A DNA stretch of 64,000 nucleotides from Pelagicoccus enzymogenes (GCF_014803405.1 NZ_JACYFG010000061.1:248001-312000), one strand, 5' to 3'; shown: positions 55,071 through 64,000, counted from the stretch's first letter. Numbers and translations are program-made. The notes: a model not told the origin generated them from the sequence alone.

Positions 55071-56561
55071 ATGACTCCACTCGAAGCCCTTTCGCAGAAG
55101 CAAAAAAGAATCCAATCACTCGAAAGCATCGCCGGCCTGCTGGGCTGGGACGAACAAACGCTCCTTCCCCAAGACAGCGCCGACCAACGCCAGGACCAAA
55201 ACGCGACCATGGCCGCGATCATCCATGAGGCCAAGACCGACCCCGAAATAGGCAAACTTCTCGAACAAATCGAGGCGCTTCCCCATGGTCCCGACGATAC
55301 AGGAATCCAAGCGGTCCTGCGTGACGCCCGCATCGAATACGACCGCGCCACCAAGCTTCCGGCTTCCTACGTGGAGCAGCACGCTCGCCTCTGCTCCGAG
55401 GCATACCACGCTTGGGCTGCAGCCCGAAAAAACAACGACTTCTCAGCCTTCGCTCCCTACCTCAAGAGGCACCTCGAGTTGGCCAAGGAAGGTGCCGACT
55501 ACCTTGGCTGGGGCGACCGTCCCTACGACCTGCAGATCGACTTCCACGATCCCGGCATGGACGCCCAAACGATCGGCACCCTATTCTCCGGGCTCAAAAA
55601 AGAACTCGTTCCCATCGTCCAACAAATAATCGAAGCTCCCACCCAAGCCCGTACGGACATTTTCAAAGGGTTCCCCATCCCCGAACAAAAAACCTTCCTC
55701 GAGGAGGTCACAGCCTCTCTCGGCTTCAACTACAAGCGAGGACGCATCGACATCTCCCTCCATCCCTTCTGCAGCGGAAACGGAGCCGACACCCGCATGA
55801 CCACCCGCTTCGATGAGGACAACCCGCTCGATTCCCTCTTCTCCTCCATCCACGAAACAGGGCACGGACTGTACGAACAAGGACTTCCCCTCGAGTCCTT
55901 GCACAACGCCCTCGGTAAAGCTGCGGGCATGGGCGCCCACGAATCGCAAAGCCGCCTATGGGAAAACCAAGTCTGCCGCTCCCGCTCCTTCTGGAATCAC
56001 TACGAACCAAAATTCCGATCCGCCTTCCCCAAGCAGCTCGAAGGGATCTCCTCCGACGAGCTTTACCTCGCCATCAACTCTGTAAGCAAAAATCCGATAC
56101 GCGTAGATTCGGATGAGGTAACGTACAACCTCCACATCGTCATTCGCTTCGAAATCGAAAAGAAGCTATTCTCCGGCGAACTGCGAGTTGAGGATTTGCC
56201 CGACTATTGGAATAGCCAATACAAGGAACTGCTGGGCATAGACCCTCGCAACGATGCCGAGGGAGTCTTGCAAGACGTCCATTGGTCTGGCGGAGCCTTT
56301 GGCTACTTCCCCAGCTATTGCCTCGGAAACATGCTCGCGGCCCAGCTTTGGTACACCGTAGCCGAAGAACATTCGGATCTCGAACTGGACTTCGAAAAAG
56401 GCGACTTCTCTCGACTCCTATCTTGGCTACGCAAAAACGTTCACGCCCACGGAGCTCGCTACCACTTGATGGAACTGAGCAAGAAAGCGACCGGCAAGGA
56501 ATTGTCCCACACCTCCCTGATTCGCTACTTGAAAGAACGATACCTTCCTCTCTACACCTAG
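55071..56561 (+). CDS. M32-family metallocarboxypeptidase (Taq type)
   Basis: A 496-residue zinc carboxypeptidase of family M32, which removes C-terminal amino acids from peptides in the cytoplasm. Seen: the zinc motif HETGH (His261, Glu262, His265) in SIHETGHGLYEQG, the third ligand Glu291 in GMGAHESQSRLWEN, the HPFCSG motif near residue 231, and IRVDSDEVTYNLHI and YFPSYCLGNMLAAQL, all typical of thermostable carboxypeptidase 1-like proteins. Length is normal and there is no signal peptide. It follows the lipoprotein terminator and precedes a pseudogene. Confidence 0.95.
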   Translation: MTPLEALSQKQKRIQSLESIAGLLGWDEQTLLPQDSADQRQDQNATMAAIIHEAKTDPEIGKLLEQIEALPHGPDDTGIQAVLRDARIEYDRATKLPASYVEQHARLCSEAYHAWAAARKNNDFSAFAPYLKRHLELAKEGADYLGWGDRPYDLQIDFHDPGMDAQTIGTLFSGLKKELVPIVQQIIEAPTQARTDIFKGFPIPEQKTFLEEVTASLGFNYKRGRIDISLHPFCSGNGADTRMTTRFDEDNPLDSLFSSIHETGHGLYEQGLPLESLHNALGKAAGMGAHESQSRLWENQVCRSRSFWNHYEPKFRSAFPKQLEGISSDELYLAINSVSKNPIRVDSDEVTYNLHIVIRFEIEKKLFSGELRVEDLPDYWNSQYKELLGIDPRNDAEGVLQDVHWSGGAFGYFPSYCLGNMLAAQLWYTVAEEHSDLELDFEKGDFSRLLSWLRKNVHAHGARYHLMELSKKATGKELSHTSLIRYLKERYLPLYT

Positions 56562-56579
56562 ATCAGCTTAGCGAGCCCG

Positions 56580-57747
56580 ATGCCCCGTTCGAAGTATCCA
56601 CCCCTTCGTTACGCTTACGCTTCGATCCTCTCCTTGTTGGCCCTTCTCGGCACTACAGCGACTCCAGTTGAAAGGAACCTCAGAGGTATCCCCTACTACA
56701 ACGTTTTCATCGCTCGCGATTTTGACAGCGGAGCTTCGCCCGTCTTCGTCACGACTGCCTCCGGTGGAACGGTTTCCTACGGCGACAGGAATTGGATTTC
56801 GCTCTACGACGGAACGACGTGGCACAAGGTCTAGCAAAGCAGCAATACCTCAAAAAAGATCCCCTGCCTACTTTGGGATGAGGACGGCACAATCTACGCC
56901 GGAGGCATTTTACCTGTTCGGCGAACTCACCCTCAACGCTCACAACAGACCCGCGCTGTCGACGCTCGTCGCGCAGGATAGCTTCCGCAACGGGGAATCC
57001 GGCAAGCGCGGTATCACGATTGCCGACACAGCGATCGACGACAGAAGCGCTATCATGGCTTCCGAGCGAAAAGGGATCTTTCGCTATGACGGCACAACCC
57101 TCTCTCGATCGTACCCAAACTTTAAATACTCCGCTGACCACCTCACGACCGATATCTAGCGAATAAAGGAAGATCGACTTGTCGTCGCTTCTATCGGAGG
57201 AGGGATCACCGTTTTGGGCAGCTCTGGAAACACCATCGAGTCCCTCGGACCTGAAGCCGACTACCGTTTTCAAAGCGCTCGCGCAATTACGGTAGACCGA
57301 TCCGGAGCCGCCTGGGCCATGTTCAGTAACTCGCTGGCAAAGATTCTGATGGACTCCCCTCTCACTGCCATCGACGAGCGCAATTACGACTGGGACCTTA
57401 TTTCGACCACCGACAAGCACCTGGTCCTCGACGTCGTCATAAACCTGATCAAGAACGCGACCGAATCCATCGCGCACCTTCCCCCCCCCAAGAGAGGCAA
57501 ATCGCTTTTAGCTGCCGCGCCATACCCCCCAAGCGGAATCGCTATTTCGATCTCAGACAATGGCTCCGGCGTCGATCCGGAAACTCAGTCACAGCTTTTC
57601 ACACACGGCTTCACCACCAAACCCGATGGACACGGGTTCGGACTCCACGGGAGCACCAACGCGATAAAAAGCGCCGGAGGGAAACTGAGTCTGGAGAGCG
57701 CGGGGCCAAACCAAGGAGCTACCGCCACGATCACTCTCCCGCGCTAG
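56580..57747 (+). pseudogene. Decayed propeller-type sensor histidine kinase
   Basis: Remains of a large two-component sensor. The N-terminal part reads NLRGIPYYNVFIARDFD...SLYDGTTWHKV, the start of a regulator-propeller domain. It stops at TAG 56832-56834, but similarity continues in the same frame (IPCLLWDEDGTIYAGG). A frameshift near 56900 moves it to the next frame (LFGELTLNAHNRPALSTL). A second in-frame TAG lies at 57157-57159, after which RLVVASIGGGITVLGSSGN continues. Near 57370 the propeller passes abruptly into a kinase ATPase domain (VVINLIKNATESI, ISDNGSGVD, GHGFGLHGS), so the rest of the propeller, the membrane segment and the phosphoacceptor histidine are deleted. At least two nonsense codons, one frameshift and one large deletion make it non-functional. 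Confidence 0.85.
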
Positions 57748-57795
57748 CTGCACAGCCTTCAGTTCCATGAGTCCGGGCCGATTAAGAGGTTTCGG

Positions 57796-58248
57796 ATGAA
57801 AAGCCCTTCCAAAGACGCAGCGATACGGAAACGCGCGCCCTCCAGCGCGCGACCTTGGATTCCTGTCTTATTCGCTGCGATCATGCTATCAGCCTATTCC
57901 ATCAAAAGCGGTCCCACCGCCCCCATCATCAACTTAAGCTGGAGGGACAAGGTCGACCACTTTTGCGTCTACGGGTTACTCGCCGTCTTGGTCTTCCAAG
58001 CCCTCCCAGAGAGGGTCCAAGGCACCAAGAGGTGGCTGATCGCGTTCGTTGCCGTGAGCGCTTTCGGACTATGGGACGAAACCCTTCAGCACTTCAATCC
58101 CGCACGCACCGGAGACCCTCTCGATTGGCTGGCCGACAGCTTGGGCGCCCTGACCGCTGTCGTGATATGCGCCGCATTTCCGAGCGCGCAAAAGTGGGCG
58201 ACTTGGAACTGTCTGACCTTGTTCCCGAAGCGGGTTAACCGTAATTGA
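57796..58248 (+). CDS. VanZ-like family membrane protein
   Basis: A 150-residue protein with four hydrophobic segments: about residues 22-36 (IPVLFAAIMLSAYSI), 58-70 (YGLLAVLVFQALP), 83-95 (IAFVAVSAFGLWD) and 115-127 (LGALTAVVICAAF). VanZ-like features are DKVDHFCVYGLLA and the ETLQHFNPARTGDPLDWLADSLGA segment with its acidic and Gln/Arg residues. VanZ proteins are named after a teicoplanin-resistance accessory protein, but most chromosomal relatives have unknown roles in the envelope. It lies 48 bases after the sensor-kinase pseudogene on the same strand; no van genes are near. Confidence 0.8.
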   Translation: MKSPSKDAAIRKRAPSSARPWIPVLFAAIMLSAYSIKSGPTAPIINLSWRDKVDHFCVYGLLAVLVFQALPERVQGTKRWLIAFVAVSAFGLWDETLQHFNPARTGDPLDWLADSLGALTAVVICAAFPSAQKWATWNCLTLFPKRVNRN

Positions 58249-58265
58249 TATTTAGATACAACTAG

Positions 58266-58448
58266 GCTTCCACAAACCTGCGGGTATTCCCCGCGATCTT
58301 GGATATTCGCTTCATTCACTCAAGACAGCGACAATGGGTCGAGTTCCAGCCTAAATGGGAGCTCATGCAAGCGTTGCTGTGGGCAATTCGAAAAAAAGCC
58401 CGAACCCGAGACAAGCATCTTGATACCATACTCGAGGCCAGCGCCTAA
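58266..58448 (+). other. Open stretch without clear start in the gap before proA
   Basis: In the 359 bases between the VanZ-like gene and proA, one frame is open from 58266 to the TAA at 58446-58448. It reads like a real protein end (RQWVEFQPKWELMQALLWA, then IRKKARTRDKHLDTILEASA). The only ATG (58365) leaves 27 codons; TTG at 58299 leaves 49. It may be a gene remnant or a small protein with a rare start. I do not recognise the family. Nothing else is seen in this gap. Confidence 0.25.
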
Positions 58449-58607
58449 GCCACTGGCACCTCCCGAGTTACCAAGCGAAAGCGAATGTATATTCGCGCGA
58501 AAAAATGCAGCCTTTTTCCAAGGCGGGACCGTGCGTTTTCAGAAAGACACGTGACAAAAGGCAGCGTTCGATGCAGGGTCCTAACCTTGCAACCCGTTAA
58601 CAATCTT

Positions 58608-59891
58608 ATGAGTACAGAAGTCACAGACATCGCCAGCCAAGTAAAGCAGATCGCCCTCGACGCAAGAGCGGCGTCGCTCACTCTCGCAAACGTATCGAGT
58701 GAATTGAAAAATAAGGCCATCCTACGGCTTGCCGAGCTGATCGAAGAAAACGTTCCGGCACTCGAACAGGAAAACGCCAAGGACTTAGCGGCCGGCAAGG
58801 AGGCAGGCCTCACAGGCGCCATGCTCAATCGACTGGAGCTTAACGATAAACGCATCTCAGGCATGGTGGAAGGAGCTCGTCAGGTAGCTGCCCTACCGGA
58901 TCCCGTCGGCGAATCGCTCGACACCTACCAGCACCCACAAGGCTTCACGATCGAAAAGGTTCGCGTGCCAATCGGCGTCATCGGCATCATCTACGAATCT
59001 CGTCCGAACGTGACCGTCGATTGCGCCATCCTCTGCTTGAAGAGCGGAAACGCTAGCATCCTGCGCGGTGGCAAAGAAGCGTTTCACACCAATACCGCCC
59101 TAGCGAAACTCGTCTCCCAAGCCTTGTCGGAAACCGGCTTGCCTGAAAAGGCGGTACAGCTCATCCCAACCACGGACCGCGCCGCCATGAATACACTGCT
59201 CAAGCTAAACGAGCAAATTCAGTGCATCATTCCACGCGGCGGCGAGGGGCTCATCCGCTTCGTCTCGGAAAACTCGACCATCCCCGTGATCAAGCACTAC
59301 GACGGCATCTGCACGCTATTCGTCGACAAGGCCGCAGACGTGGCCATGGCCGAAAGCATCGTCGTCAATTCGAAGACCCATTACCCGTCAGTCTGTAACG
59401 CTGGAGAGAATCTTCTCGTCCACCGTGACGTAGTGGAATTTCACCTACCGCAAATAGCGCGCGCCTTGGCGGCCAAGGGGGTCACCTTGAAGGCCGACTC
59501 CGAAGCCGCAACGGTACTGGAAAACGCTGGCATCGACTGCGAGCCGGCAACCGAAGAGGATTGGTCGACCGAATACCTCGACCTCATCATTTCCATCAAG
59601 GTAGTCGCAGACGTGGACGAGGCCATGGCCTTCATCAACAAGTACGGAAGCTCCCACAGCGATGCGATCATCACCGAGGAAGCCGAAACTGCCACTGCGT
59701 TTCTCAACGGGGTCGACTCGTCCACCGTCTATTGGAATGTGAGCACTCGTTTCACCGACGGCTTCGAGTTCGGCTTGGGAGCCGAGATTGGCATATCCAC
59801 CGATCGGCTTCACGCTCGTGGCCCCATGGGTCTGCGCGAGCTATGCAGCTACAAGTACAAGGTCGTTGGCAAGGGTCAGATCAAACCTTGA
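58608..59891 (+). CDS. proA: Glutamate-5-semialdehyde dehydrogenase (gamma-glutamyl phosphate reductase)
   Basis: A 427-residue enzyme that reduces gamma-glutamyl phosphate with NADPH to glutamate-5-semialdehyde, the second step of proline synthesis. The ATG at 58608 (MSTEVTDIASQVKQIALDAR) is the family start; an upstream frame would add 41 basic, non-conserved residues. Seen: PIGVIGIIYESRPNVTVD, ASILRGGKEAFHTNTAL, the catalytic Cys263 in KTHYPSVCNAGENLLVH, and the C-terminal FGLGAEIGISTDRLHARGPM typical of ProA. The gene for ProB is not adjacent. It ends at a strong terminator that overlaps the end of the converging lnt gene. Confidence 0.96.
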   Translation: MSTEVTDIASQVKQIALDARAASLTLANVSSELKNKAILRLAELIEENVPALEQENAKDLAAGKEAGLTGAMLNRLELNDKRISGMVEGARQVAALPDPVGESLDTYQHPQGFTIEKVRVPIGVIGIIYESRPNVTVDCAILCLKSGNASILRGGKEAFHTNTALAKLVSQALSETGLPEKAVQLIPTTDRAAMNTLLKLNEQIQCIIPRGGEGLIRFVSENSTIPVIKHYDGICTLFVDKAADVAMAESIVVNSKTHYPSVCNAGENLLVHRDVVEFHLPQIARALAAKGVTLKADSEAATVLENAGIDCEPATEEDWSTEYLDLIISIKVVADVDEAMAFINKYGSSHSDAIITEEAETATAFLNGVDSSTVYWNVSTRFTDGFEFGLGAEIGISTDRLHARGPMGLRELCSYKYKVVGKGQIKP

Positions 59892-59920
59892 TCGCCCCCC
59901 AATAGAGAGAGAAATTTCGA

Positions 59921-59950
59921 AACGGCCGCCGACTAGGTGGCCGTTTTTTT
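59921..59950 (+). terminator. Rho-independent terminator of proA
   Basis: A 10-bp stem with one G-U pair (AACGGCCGCC 59921-59930, GGTGGCCGTT 59936-59945), a 5-base loop, and a run of T to 59950. The right arm encodes the last codons of lnt on the other strand. Confidence 0.92.
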
Positions 59951-61525
59951 GTCGACGAAGATGGGGGCTATCCAGAGGCAAAGGCCAAAAAGCAACCAGC
60001 AGGTCCAAACGAACCAGTCTCCGTGCTTCACGTAAAAGGTCTCCTTTCCAACCCAGCGTCGATCGCGGGAAATCTTGAATACAGTCGTCGACTGGATCCA
60101 AGGATCCAAAGAGTTCCGAACGCTTCCATACTCGTCGATCCATCCCGTCCATCCATCGTTCCCCACTCTCAGCACGGGGCGACGCGTCTCAATCGCCCTC
60201 AGGACCGAGTGAGCCTTGTGCTGAGCGGCAGCCCCGCTTTTTCCATACCAGGCGCTGTTAGTAGCGACAAAAAGAAAGCTCGCGCCTTCTTTCACAGATT
60301 CCCTGGCCAAGCTCGGAAAGACGTCTTCAAAACAGATCAAAGATCCCACACGCAAACTCGTGTTCTCCAGGTTCAGAGGCAGCAACTGAGGCTTCTTGCC
60401 TGGTAGAATGTCTCCGTTGATAGGGACCACTTTCTCCATCCACGGCCAAAAGGATCTCAACGGAATGTACTCTCCAAACGGCACAAGATGCTGCTTGGAA
60501 TAATACAGAGGAAATAGCCCATACTCGGGACGAACTTGGAACACGCTGTTGTACCACTCCAGTGCGCCTTCCTCGCCTTCGATTCCCATCGCTCCCGCGA
60601 AAATCGGCGCTCCCACCCCGGTTGCCAATCGCGTCGCCCACGCTTGCATAGGTCCGTCATCATTAATCGGATACGGCAACACGGTTTCCGGCCAAAAAAC
60701 CGCATCCAAATTCGGGCTCTTGCGCGGCAAAGTCAGCCACTCGAGCTGTTCGAGAATCTTGCGCTCGAACGCGAGGTCCCACTTCTGGTTCTGCGGGATG
60801 TTGGGCTGGATGACCGCTGCCTGAAACGCATGCTCTCTCTGTTGGCCCGAACTCAAGCGGAGGAGCATAAAGCTAATCGCAACGATGAAGGACAGAGCCA
60901 GGTAGAACTCGGGACAAACCCCTCGCTTGCGCGTGCGAGCGTACCCCACCAAACGTATCAGATAGGCCGCGATACCAAAGTTTAGGAGTACAAGGGCGAA
61001 GGAAACGATCCAGCTTCCGAATATCGACGCGCTCTGCAGGACGATCGGCTCGTCGACCTGGCTTGCCGATAACGGCAACCAAGGAAATCCTGTGAAGATG
61101 TGCGTTCTTAAATGCTCGACGATCACCCAAAGCGCCGCGGCGCCGAGGCTAGGAGCAACACCTTTCCAAAGGCCTTCCCCTCTTGCTCGGCTGAACAACC
61201 ATGCCGTCCCGACAGCCCAAAGAGCGAAGTGGGCGCCCACAATCCCCGCGAGAGCGATCATCCCAGCCCACGTCACATGATGTAACCAAAAGATGAGTAC
61301 TGTCCAAGCTAGCCAGCCAATGCCAAAGCTCGTCCAGAAGACCGAGCGGAAAGATGGCGAGAAACTCAACCATACGGCGAATGGTACCAGGAAGACGAAC
61401 GCCGCCTCGTTGACCTCGTACGGAGGAAAGCAAGCCACGTAAAAAAGAGGCGTGAGCGCCCAGCACAACGCATACGCCATTTTCTGGCGATTCGCTTCAA
61501 ACCATTCCGCGACCTGTGTGACCAT
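59933..61525 (-). CDS. lnt: Apolipoprotein N-acyltransferase
   Basis: A 530-residue inner-membrane enzyme that adds the third acyl chain to lipoproteins. The ATG at 61525 (MVTQVAEWFEANRQ) is chosen; the frame extends upstream by 35 residues without conservation. Several membrane helices precede a periplasmic nitrilase-like domain with the catalytic triad Glu280 (VFWPETVLPY), Lys344 (YYSKQHLVPFGEY) and Cys398 (SLICFEDVFP). One more helix follows at the C-terminus (FVWTCWLLFGLCLWIAPIFV). The presence of Lnt fits an outer-membrane-bearing organism with several lipoproteins, two of which are encoded in this window. It lies 110 bases downstream of the FG-GAP/ASPIC gene. Confidence 0.94.
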   Translation of the reverse strand: MVTQVAEWFEANRQKMAYALCWALTPLFYVACFPPYEVNEAAFVFLVPFAVWLSFSPSFRSVFWTSFGIGWLAWTVLIFWLHHVTWAGMIALAGIVGAHFALWAVGTAWLFSRARGEGLWKGVAPSLGAAALWVIVEHLRTHIFTGFPWLPLSASQVDEPIVLQSASIFGSWIVSFALVLLNFGIAAYLIRLVGYARTRKRGVCPEFYLALSFIVAISFMLLRLSSGQQREHAFQAAVIQPNIPQNQKWDLAFERKILEQLEWLTLPRKSPNLDAVFWPETVLPYPINDDGPMQAWATRLATGVGAPIFAGAMGIEGEEGALEWYNSVFQVRPEYGLFPLYYSKQHLVPFGEYIPLRSFWPWMEKVVPINGDILPGKKPQLLPLNLENTSLRVGSLICFEDVFPSLARESVKEGASFLFVATNSAWYGKSGAAAQHKAHSVLRAIETRRPVLRVGNDGWTGWIDEYGSVRNSLDPWIQSTTVFKISRDRRWVGKETFYVKHGDWFVWTCWLLFGLCLWIAPIFVDKKTAT

Positions 61526-61635
61526 GAGCAGACTCTGCGGATTCAACAGCGCTGGGCGAAGCACAAAACGTGAGGCTACGACAAATTCGGTATAGAACTG
61601 GACGCGAAGGGCTCGCTCCGACGCAAGCAAGCGAC

Positions 61636-64000
61636 CTACTCAACTATCCCCGATCGGCCCAGAGAGAAAACCTTCAGCTCCCCTTCGTTGAGCGACAGCA
61701 GCAGCTCCTTGCGTCCATCACCATCTAGGTCCCCACAAGCAAAACGACGGGGCACCCCATTGATCTCCAATCCTGACTCTCTGGGCAACAAAGCCTCGAA
61801 TCCCCGTCCTGCATTGTTCCTCAAGAGGATGACATGTCCCTTGAGCGGGCGATCAACCCAGAGATTGGGAGCCCTCGGCTCTAGGCTGAGGACGAGATCT
61901 TCCCAACCATCCTCGTCGTAATCCAACGCCAAGATATCGACCATCTCCCCTGTTTGAGCCCACCAAGGCAACTCCACGGGGGTGAAACGCCCCGCTTCCT
62001 TCTGCAAAAGCGCTATCGATCGGGTTTCGTTGATTTCAAAGCGCTGGCAGCGTTCGAGTAGTTCATTCGTGAAGATTTCCGACACCTCCTTGCGAGCATA
62101 ATCCGCTATAGAATCCGTCGTGGCCTCCAGCAAACCGGGGAACTGCGCTGAATTCAAAATCCGGCTCTCCAAGGGCAACAAGCGGCCCTCGTGGGTAAAG
62201 CAATTGATGTAAACATTGTCCCATGATGGATCCCGCGGGACATAAAGAACCCAAGGCGACTCATCTGTTGGGACACGCCTCAAATTCAGCCCCCAATTGC
62301 CAAGAACGATGTCCGTACGCCCGTCGCCATCGAAGTCTCCGCTGGCAATCGAACGCCAAGCTCCTTTCAGGCTCCCAACATCGACGACTGCGTCCTGACG
62401 CTCTAAACCCGAATCGCCCATTTTCCAAAAGACTGGGCTTCCCCACCGTACAGCTTGCACGAGGTCCATTTTTCCATCTCCTGACCAATCAACAGCGAGC
62501 AAGCGGCTAGTGTTTCCAGAACTACCGAATGCCTCCGAAAAGGGACTACGATCATCGAGCTCAAAGCCATTATCCGCTCTCAGCCAAACAAGATTTCTCT
62601 CGTGAAACGGATACTTCCTCGCGACGCTACCGCTCGCTTGCAGCAAGTCTCCATCTCCATCTCCATCCACATCGATCAAGAGCAAATCATTGGTAGGGGT
62701 CGCAGGAAATTCAGGAGCATGCCTCCAAGCTTTGAATTCCAAACTGTCGCTATCGAACGAATACACTCTATCTTTGTAATACTCGTCTCCTGCATCGAGC
62801 TCCTCTCCGCCGGAGCCCACAAGCAATTCCATTCGACCATCCGCATCGAGATCGATCGCTACCAATGAAGAGTCTTCCGAATCGAAGTCGTCTTCAAACG
62901 CCTCTTGGCGAGCATAGGCCAAACGCCGTCCCTTTTCGTTGATAAACACCTTGGTCTCGTGTCCTGTGGCCCCGCCCATCACCAAATCCAGATCGTCATC
63001 GCCATCTAGATCAACTAGCTGAATTGGAGGCCCCGATCGAAATTCGACCTCAGGCTTCAACATTTGCATCGGATACAATCGATAAACGTCCTCAACCGAA
63101 TTCGCCTCTTTGGACACCGTAAGGTCGGAGGGAACAAAAACGGTCTCAGTCTCTTCGATGGGACTTATTCCATTGTCTTTCTCCTCAATCAAATAGCGAT
63201 TGCCGGAGAGCAATGAACGAACGGTCTGACGCGATCCACTGGGCCATTCAATTTCGAGACGGTCAATCTTCTGTCCTCTCCCCAACCCAAAATGAACGTA
63301 AGGTTCGTCGGTTGAAAGGTATCCACGAGCCAATGACACTTCTCGACAAAGTATTCCTCCTCCTAGAAACAATTTCAGCTTAGCGCCGATACCGAAACGA
63401 TTTGATGAGACACCCTTTAAGCCTATCGAAAGACTCTCCCCCAAAGCCAGATCGTTCCTGTAAAGCGTGGGAGCCTCGTTCAGGTTCGACAGGACCAGAT
63501 CCAAATCTCCATCCAAATCGAAGTCCGCAAACGCTGCGGAAAAGCTAACCCCTAGTTTCGCCAGGCCGACATCTTTCCCTTCCTCTTCAAAGCGAAAGCC
63601 ACCCTTGTTTCGATACCACAAGTTAACTTCTTCGTAGAGCGGCGCTTGCTTGAAATACGCCATCCTCTGCCAACCTGTGCGAGCCTTCTCCGATTTCATC
63701 CCTAGGTCGCCGTCATGGAAAGCTCTGATCATTCCGTTGTTTACATAAACATCCTGCAGCCCGTCATTATCCAAGTCGGCGATGCGAACCGCCCAAGTCC
63801 AATCCGTCGCGGCCAAACCAGCCTGTCTCGCAATTTCAACCTGCTGCGACTTCCCTATACGAGTCGACAGCATGTTGTGCATATATTGACTCACGGAGCT
63901 TCGCGAAGCATGGATAGATTTGGTTTCGATAGAGGCAACCGTTCGCTGATGTTTCTCTGGATCAGCAGCGGCCATTTCTCCTACGAACAATTCTGAATAG
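61636..64000 (-). CDS. FG-GAP/VCBS-repeat protein with ASPIC/UnbV domain, 5' end outside window
   Basis: About 787 codons are visible, and the frame is still open at the right edge, so the N-terminus, which may hold a signal peptide, is missing. The chain consists of FG-GAP/VCBS beta-propeller repeats with calcium-binding loops: IADLDNDGLQDVYVNNG, FADFDLDGDLDLVLSNL, LVDLDGDDDLDLVMGG, DFDGDGRTDIVLGNWG and GDLDGDGRKELLLS. Between the second and third repeat lies an ASPIC/UnbV segment (SSNRFGIGAKLKLF, VHFGLGRGQKIDRLEIEWPS). This architecture is common in secreted or surface proteins of Verrucomicrobiota, Planctomycetota and Bacteroidota, possibly for binding or degrading polysaccharides. No catalytic domain is seen in the visible part. 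Confidence 0.88.
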   Translation of the reverse strand, partial: YSELFVGEMAAADPEKHQRTVASIETKSIHASRSSVSQYMHNMLSTRIGKSQQVEIARQAGLAATDWTWAVRIADLDNDGLQDVYVNNGMIRAFHDGDLGMKSEKARTGWQRMAYFKQAPLYEEVNLWYRNKGGFRFEEEGKDVGLAKLGVSFSAAFADFDLDGDLDLVLSNLNEAPTLYRNDLALGESLSIGLKGVSSNRFGIGAKLKLFLGGGILCREVSLARGYLSTDEPYVHFGLGRGQKIDRLEIEWPSGSRQTVRSLLSGNRYLIEEKDNGISPIEETETVFVPSDLTVSKEANSVEDVYRLYPMQMLKPEVEFRSGPPIQLVDLDGDDDLDLVMGGATGHETKVFINEKGRRLAYARQEAFEDDFDSEDSSLVAIDLDADGRMELLVGSGGEELDAGDEYYKDRVYSFDSDSLEFKAWRHAPEFPATPTNDLLLIDVDGDGDGDLLQASGSVARKYPFHERNLVWLRADNGFELDDRSPFSEAFGSSGNTSRLLAVDWSGDGKMDLVQAVRWGSPVFWKMGDSGLERQDAVVDVGSLKGAWRSIASGDFDGDGRTDIVLGNWGLNLRRVPTDESPWVLYVPRDPSWDNVYINCFTHEGRLLPLESRILNSAQFPGLLEATTDSIADYARKEVSEIFTNELLERCQRFEINETRSIALLQKEAGRFTPVELPWWAQTGEMVDILALDYDEDGWEDLVLSLEPRAPNLWVDRPLKGHVILLRNNAGRGFEALLPRESGLEINGVPRRFACGDLDGDGRKELLLSLNEGELKVFSLGRSGIVE

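Noticed and set aside
57214-57747. Stand-alone ATPase-domain histidine kinase gene
   Set aside because: It lacks a phosphoacceptor helix and is continuous in frame with propeller remains upstream of a TAG, so it is the tail of the pseudogene.

Overview
The window is 64 kb of about 55-60 % GC chromosomal DNA. It most likely comes from a Verrucomicrobiota bacterium of the class Opitutae (Pelagicoccus-like), inferred from gene content and protein style rather than from any rRNA. Pointers are a FG-GAP/ASPIC surface-type protein, remnants of a propeller-type sensor kinase, DapL-type lysine/peptidoglycan synthesis, a DUF2760-Hsp70-Hsp70 operon, intergenic palindromes of several families, and start codons that mostly lack a Shine-Dalgarno sequence. 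There are no insertion sequences, phage genes or CRISPR arrays.

Layout. 1-9126 (+): two successive sets of the predicted amidoligase/peptide-tagging system. The first set is a circularly permuted ATP-grasp enzyme, an alpha-E protein and a transglutaminase-DUF2126 fusion. The second is an ATP-grasp-alpha-E fusion and a stand-alone transglutaminase. 9347-11828 (+): a GntP-type permease and a rhodanese-like/YceI fusion. 11825-17123 (-): two unequal Hsp70 homologues behind a DUF2760 membrane protein, with REP-like palindromes between the genes, followed by a secreted agmatine-deiminase/PPAD-family enzyme. 18720-31406 (-): the core information-processing cluster tRNA-Thr, tuf, tRNA-Trp, secE, nusG, rplK, rplA, rplJ, rplL, rpoB, rpoC. 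Its RpoC has lost three of the four cysteines of the second zinc site.

31499-36573 (-): a large exported TPR-type protein, an ExbB/ExbD pair, a TonB-like anchored protein and a dimeric dUTPase. 36764-38947 (+): an Arg/Gly-rich disordered protein and ruvB. 38967-44571 (-): a DUF4136 lipoprotein, dapL, a nitroreductase, nadB and nadA. 44572-45595 is a gene-poor kilobase with a tRNA-Leu whose 3' tail is part of a 112-bp direct repeat, a possible 39-residue ORF, a 12-bp tandem repeat and two look-alike terminators. 45596-46801 (+): rsmE and a small membrane protein with a candidate sigma-54 promoter.

46895-50390 (-): an unusual lipoyl domain-E3-binding domain-KASIII fusion, pyrG and a small membrane protein. 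50528-59891 (+): a PfkB-family (adenosine) kinase, an orphan membrane histidine kinase, a BaiN/HI0933-type flavoprotein, a coiled-coil lipoprotein, an M32 carboxypeptidase, a decayed sensor-kinase pseudogene, a VanZ-like protein and proA. 59933-64000 (-): lnt and a large FG-GAP/ASPIC protein that runs off the right edge.

The most notable candidates are (1) the lipoyl-KASIII fusion, in which the acyltransferase domain of a 2-oxoacid dehydrogenase E2 appears to be replaced by a fatty-acid-priming condensing enzyme; (2) the doubled ATP-grasp/alpha-E/transglutaminase cluster; (3) the stripped second zinc site of RpoC; and (4) the kilobase at 44.6-45.6 kb with the duplicated tRNA tail and paired terminators.
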